Below, piece after piece: positions 58,149 through 64,000 of a stretch of 64,000 nucleotides of DNA. The stretch comes from Pratylenchus scribneri. Taxonomy: Eukaryota > Nematoda > Chromadorea > Rhabditida > Pratylenchidae. Under the pieces are notes generated by a model that made no database searches, was not told the DNA's origin, and was given only the letters and a program-made list of their open reading frames with translations. The first letter of the stretch is position 1; every line of letters begins with the position of its first letter. Where the stretch lies: contig JAQSEB010000101.1 of assembly GCA_030063045.1 (NCBI GenBank), forward strand, positions 186,001-250,000, given 5' to 3'. A program made the translations under genes and the position numbers.

Positions 58149-58223
58149 TTACAAAAAGATGCGCAGGAATGGGTCAATGCAATAGGGACTTCCGCAAAAA
58201 CTTTTTACCAAATGGGACTATAG
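58149..58223 (+). CDS. Possible terminal exon (24 aa)
   Basis: Acceptor TTTATCTAG followed by 24 codons and TAG; the peptide contains KDAQEWVNAIGTSAKTFYQ. The residues are strongly coding-like in a desert of A+T. No family is recognised and preceding exons were not found. Confidence 0.4.
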   Translation, partial: LQKDAQEWVNAIGTSAKTFYQMGL

Positions 58224-59044
58224 AGAAGTTTAATGAAGCTTAAAATTTTAAATAATAAATATTATATTGATATTAAGTAATTTATTAAATATTAAAAAAG
58301 AGCGAGGAACACTATTGATATATTATTCAAAAATGAAAATTGAAATATAAAAAATTTAAAAGAATAATAAAAATCATTCCAATATAAGAATTGATAAAAA
58401 ATTTTCCTATTACATTTTAAATTTTTTTTATCAAATATTTATCCTTTTTTTCTAGAAAGAATAAAATTCACAAACCAATGTCGAAAAATAAAAGTATTTG
58501 ACTTTTGAATATTCTAATCGCCGATGAAAATGGGAAGCCAATCCAAAAATATATTAGACAAAGATTTTGAGAAAAGAATTACATTGGAAAGGAGAATATC
58601 AGAATATTTAGCCAGTAAATTGTGAAGGGTTTTCTTGAGTTAATATATAATTATTATTAAATAATTATATTAAATAATTATATTATGAATATTAAAAAAA
58701 CAACGATTAAATGATTCAAAAATAAATTTTAAAAAATTAAATTTTATAAAGAAATTTATTAAATGTATATGTATAATATTTTTCTTATTGAAATGTAATC
58801 GGCCAATCATTTGAAAGAATTGTGATCATCAGACCAAGTAGAGAGGAAGACAATTAACCTAACTGAATTTTGAATTATATTTAGAAAATTATTTAAAAAA
58901 TCATAAATATATAATTATTAATTAAAATTTAAAAATGATCGCTGTTATAAAATTCGATAAGCGATAAAAATATCTTGGAAAAATAATAAAATTTTCTTAT
59001 TCATTCGAATAAATATTAGTTGCCTTGAAATTTTTAATATTCGT

Positions 59045-59209
59045 ATGGAGTATGGACCCAACGGGCGTCCTCTTCGCAAATACCATTCTCGCTATCGTTT
59101 GTCTATTTATTTTATCTACTTTTATATTAAAAAAATCTGTAAAAATATAAAATGTAAATTATATATTAAGAAAATTAATTATTTGAGTAAATTATTTTTT
59201 TTTCAATAA
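59045..59209 (+). CDS. Short ORF with coding-like start (54 aa)
   Basis: ATG, then MEYGPNGRPLRKYHSRYRLS, a GC-rich stretch of about 60 bp; the rest fades into Ile/Lys/Tyr background before a TAA. The real coding part is probably just the first 20 codons. Confidence 0.3.
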   Translation: MEYGPNGRPLRKYHSRYRLSIYFIYFYIKKICKNIKCKLYIKKINYLSKLFFFQ

Positions 59210-62200
59210 ATTTTAAAAAAATCAAATCAAAAATAAATTTTATGAAAATTTTATATAAATCATTCAATTTATAAAAAAAGTTCAAAATATTTTAAAAAGG
59301 ATGAAATTATTAAAATATTTCAATTATCCTAAAAAATTAGTAATTAAAATAAATAAATTTTCGAAAATACTTTTATAAGAGAATTTTCTAAATTAAATCT
59401 AAGAGATATTTATCTATAAGAATTTAGTTTAATAAGAAATTTTCGAATTCAATGAAAATGGAAATATAATATAATAATAATTTTGAATTAAACGGAAATA
59501 TATCAACAAAATAATACTAATAAATTTAAAAAATTTTAAAAATTAAAAGAATAAATCAATTAAATTATATCACAAATTAAAAACGTTACCAGTTAAAAAA
59601 TGAATCAAATTCAATATTTTTTAATTTAAAAAAAATAAATTAATTAAAAAAAATATTATATATTATCATAAAATTTAATATAAATTATTTTTAAATCGGA
59701 ATATCTCTTGAAGCAAATTTGCAAAATAAAAATTAATTAAAAATATAAGTAAGGCTAAATATTTAAAATTAAATGTGATACAAAAAATTGCATTGAAAAT
59801 TTATTTAAATTTTTAATTAACGATTTAGGAAATAAAATTAATAATTTTTTTTGTGGTTTATATCTTTTCCTCAAGTAAAATTGGCTGTTAATAAAAATTT
59901 TCGAATTCATATAAATTAAAATAGAAATATAAATAAAAAAATTAAAAAAAAATTCTGAAATTTCAAATTATTTCAAAGTTTTATCCTTTTTTGTTTATAA
60001 AATGAATAAAGAGATAATTTAATTAAATTTTATAAAAAAATTGAATTAATAAATAAAATAATATCATCTAAACAAAAATTTTGAAATATTTTATTTTAAA
60101 TACATTATAATTTTTAAAAATTTTTTAATTTATTAATAAAAAACTTCGATTGGGGTTATTATAAATTTATTTAATAATAAATTCTAAATAATAAAATGAA
60201 AATTTTTTACAAATTATTATAAGATGCTTGGCTTTGTCCACATTTGGGCGCGTGGATATAAGCAAATCGATATTTTCCATGAGTTTATAATAGCTGAGAA
60301 AAATTGATGATTTATTTCCTTCAAAATTTTAAAAAGTTACTCATATACATTGGTAATCAAAAAATTCAAATAAATTAAAAAGAACAATAAAAATCACCAT
60401 TGTTTTATGGAAAAATAAATAAATATAATAATAAATTTAAATAAATAATTGATTGAAGAAAAATAAATTTTTTTAGGGTCGTAAAATATTCCTATTGCAA
60501 AAGAATCTTTGGATGCTCTGAATTAAATGAATTAGATCCAAAACCAAGTAAACAAATAAGCATATAAGCGAATTTGAAAATAACTCATTCAAACAATACA
60601 CTATCGTGAAGATAAATGTTTCATTAAATAAGAAACCAATTCGATTTCCATGAACTAGCTTTAAAAATTGGCCACAAAATAGAAAAATTTTTTGCCGCAT
60701 TTTTATCAAAGGAAAAAAATGCTCAAAATTGCGATATAAATATTTCGGAAATTAATAAGAGGATTGAAGTGAAATTAATCAAAGTAATTAATAAAGCTGA
60801 ATAATAATTTAAGTAATTGTTACTTTTGGTCATTTTTCTTAAAAAATTGAATGAAAATTATAAATAAAAAATTGACTAATAACTATGAGAATAAATTAAA
60901 AGAATAATAACATAAGATAAAATTAATTGACATGAATTCATAATATGATTTTACTAAAAATTTACAAATGCCAATTCTTAAACAAATTTATTTGAAAATT
61001 TATAAACAAAAAATCAAAATTTTTACCCCTATATTTTAATGGAGGATAGGATATATTAAAGATCTAAAAATTTCTATAATTTATAATTAATAAATTATAT
61101 TAAATAATTAAATAAAAATCGAAGTAAAAATTTTATTGAACAGATAAAAATGTAAAATATTTAATTTGATTTAAAAATATTTTTATATTGCTGAATAAAA
61201 ATATAAAATAAAAATGTATCTTTCACTGCCACGATATAGATATGATTTTTCATAAAACGCATTAATGAAGCAATTTTAATTTCTAAATTTATTTAATGTA
61301 AAATAGGCTAAAAAAATTAAATTTCAGAAAATATATTATTTTATTTTACAAAGATTTACCATTTTTATTTGATGTTGTAAACAATTCTCCGTTTGAATTT
61401 TCCAATTTTGTACATTGTTAACCGCAGTCTTTAAAAAATCAATTTTTATTTGCAACATTCCTTGGCTAGCTTTGCCTGGTTTAATTTGCTCAAAAATAAA
61501 TGATAAGATAAACATAAATATTTTTAAGAAAATTTTTAAATTTATTTTCTATATTATTTAGAAAAGGTAATAATAAAAAAGTAATTATATAAAAGGAATG
61601 CTTTAAAAATAAGTTTTTCACAAATAATTATATTTATAAAATATTAAAATTATAAATTGAAGACATTTCTAAAATAAAATCTATATAAAATAAAATTATA
61701 TGTTAACATTACTCTTGAAATTGCTAGTTAAAATTTTCAACTATATGAAGGAGTTAAAAAAATTTTTATCTTTCAGAATAAATAAATAATGAATAATTAT
61801 ATTTTAAGTAAAGAAATAATTTATAAACAATATATATTATTTTTTATATCGTCCGAAAAGACGTTCGGTAAAACAATTTCAATTTATTATAATTTACTAC
61901 TAAAAATTCCGATAATTCAAATAAAAGAATTTTTAATCTTTTGAATTTAAAACAATTAAATTGAATAAAAAAATATATATTACACAAAAAATTTTAGAAT
62001 AATTTGATAGACTATATAATGAGTATTTAAATAACAAGGATATGGTTGTTTTCCATTAGACGATTATGAAAGCGAAGACTGTACAAGCATCATATAAAAA
62101 AACACAAGACTTATATATAAATTATTCTAAATTTTTATTGAAAAATTTGATAAAGTTTATTTTGTTATAATCCATTAAAAATATTTCATGAAAGATGAAA

Positions 62201-64000
62201 ATATGAAATTGTAGGAATAAAATTAATTAAAAAGGAAATCAATTTAATATAAAAAATAAAATTTTTTTTTATTATAATTAAGAAATAAAATTATAAATTC
62301 ATTTTAAAGGGGGCCTCTAAATATTTAGTCAATTTGATTAATTTCTAAAATATTCCGAAAACTAGGCAAACGTTTTATATTAAATCTAAAAAAAATATAA
62401 ATTGATTTTTCATATAATTTATAATAAGAATAGAATAGTGATATAAAATGAAGTATAAAAATGGGGGTTTTTTCTGCGACCGCTGTGGCAGCGAATTCAG
62501 TCGCCTTCATACAACCAAAAGGCACTGATTTTATGGGATTTGATATAAAAAATTTGCCTTATGATTATAAAAAACGTATTAATAATAATTTTTAATTAAT
62601 TAAATTTTTAGATAGATTTATATCGAAAAATTATGTAAGTATTTAAATATCTATTTAAAAATCTTTGTTTTATAAAAAGATTGTAAAAATAAATAAAAAA
62701 TTTATCAAAATAAAATACATGTTCTTTAAAAGAATTTAATTAAATACATTAATTTATAAATTTTATAACCTTACCAACTCATAAACTTATAAAAAAAGAC
62801 TAAAATTTGTTTAATTAGACGAATGAAATATTTTTTTGTTATAATTTATAAAAATAAATAATAATGCAAAATTCTATAATTTTATACTTTCCTTTTTAAT
62901 AAATTAATTTTCTCATCAGGAAAAATTATTAGATAAAAAGACATTTATATTCAACTCAATTCACTTAAGAGTAATGAGCTAATGGAGAAACTTCAATGTC
63001 TTGCCCGAAGAGTAAAATAACAATAAATTATTAATTTAAATTATATAAAATTTTGAGTGATTTTTATATTTTTTCTACTTTTCACCCATTTCTTATCAAT
63101 TAAATTTAAATGAACCTTTAGTAATAATTATAAATTATCGTCTGTAATGAAATAAAAGAAAACAAAATAATCCAATTAATTATAAATAATTAATATCAAA
63201 AAAATTTCCTTATTATGATAAATTCTCATTAAAAAATAAAATACTGAATAAAATTTTTCAAATTCCTATCGCCCATAGGGAAAAGAATCGAAATTTGGAT
63301 GTGAGAAAATTTACATTCAATCAGTCAACCATCATCTTCTATTCGACCTAATTATAAAACGAAAAAAATTGATATAAATTATATTAAAATAATAAAAATT
63401 TCTAGAATTTGAGAAGCTGATACGTTCTGCAAAAATGAAAGGAGGTTTTTTTTAAATAAAATTGAATAAAATCAATAAAATTAAGTAGTTAAAAGTAAAA
63501 ATTTATTCAAAACAGAAAAACGAATTTCAAAAATTTTTTTGTTGTGTAGTATCAAAAGTAAAATCTATATATGAGAAATTGATTGTTTACAAATAATATC
63601 GTTTTTAATTTATTATTTTAATAAAAATACGAAAATGTTAATATTAAATTTTATAATAATTCATAGAATTATTAAAAATGGATTGTCATTAAAAAAAACT
63701 ATTATTTTCCTAGAACTTAATGAAATCAGAAAATTTCATCTTCATAGATATATTATGGTGAATAAATATTTAATAGAACGCTATTAAATTCGGTTTTTTA
63801 ATACTTTATAAATTGAATATATTAGTAATAGAAAAATTTCAAAATACATAAAATCAACTAAGAGATAATTGTAGAAATAATTATATGAATGAGAAAATTT
63901 TTAAAAATTTTTTTAAAATTTATTTTAATGATAAATTTTTTAATAGTAATTGATGAAAAATAAAATTAACAAAAATATAAAAATAGAATTATCAAAATAT
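59210..64000. other. A+T-rich stretch, nothing further supported
   Basis: Apart from the 62461 island I see no convincing gene, repeat array or RNA gene. Open frames at 60473-60709 (minus) and similar are Ile/Phe/Leu-rich and fit chance. Confidence 0.5.
62461..62595 (+). CDS. Short ORF (44 aa)
   Basis: ATG, then MGVFSATAVAANSVAFIQPK and FDIKNLPYDYKKRI, ending TAA. The opposite strand is also open (62525-62325, starting MPFGCMKATEF), so the strand is not certain. No family is recognised. Confidence 0.3.
   Translation: MGVFSATAVAANSVAFIQPKGTDFMGFDIKNLPYDYKKRINNNF

Overview
This window is eukaryotic and most likely comes from a nematode. The background is about 80% A+T. Introns are short (about 45-110 bp) with GT donors and T-rich acceptors of the TTTTCAG/TTTAG type. 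There is no operon-scale bacterial coding. The composition and the many tiny exon-like islands fit a plant-parasitic nematode such as Meloidogyne, but the genus is an inference and no rRNA or barcode gene is present to test it.

The centrepiece is a complete Maverick/Polinton, a virus-like giant DNA transposon, at 1409-21081 (19,673 bp). It is bounded by a 6-bp target-site duplication (TTTATT at 1403-1408 and 21082-21087) and by 776-bp terminal inverted repeats (TIRs) in which I saw three mismatches. The left half carries an unrecognised 110-aa gene and a 16-exon protein-primed DNA polymerase B (4926-10367) on the + strand. The right half is a compact minus-strand array, read from right to left: packaging ATPase; small basic protein with a hydrophobic tail; conserved Polinton protein; DDE integrase with chromodomain; penton/minor capsid; pVI-like protein; double-jelly-roll major capsid protein; adenain-type protease; a secreted/type I membrane protein; and a protein with an Argonaute-type PAZ domain. 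Together they cover replication, capsid building, maturation, packaging and integration. The last two look like accessory, host-interaction genes.

Five minus-strand starts are each preceded at 32-54 bp by a CTATATAA-type box (one is CTATTTAA). This divides the array into five probable transcription units and moves the ATPase start to an internal Met. The copy is damaged: a frameshift in the penton gene, a frameshift in the PAZ gene, an in-frame stop before the transmembrane segment of the membrane protein, and a 3' splice site changed from CAG to CCG exactly inside polymerase motif C.

Outside the element (1-1402 and 21088-64000) the sequence is host DNA. It holds a 1.86-kb non-autonomous inverted-repeat transposon (21567-23425), a GC-rich hairpin array followed by a 129-bp satellite (25053-26135), a probable two-exon secreted-protein gene (29965-30458, minus), and a fold-back element (31400-31907). 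It also holds two facing clusters of similar short exon-like repeats, most of them containing AGATCT (about 31977-35330), a 260-bp direct-repeat pair (44718/46568), and many short coding-like islands with splice-like borders. The islands are probably isolated exons or relics of host genes, and their confidence is low. The rest, especially 36-64 kb, is A+T-rich sequence in which I see no convincing gene.
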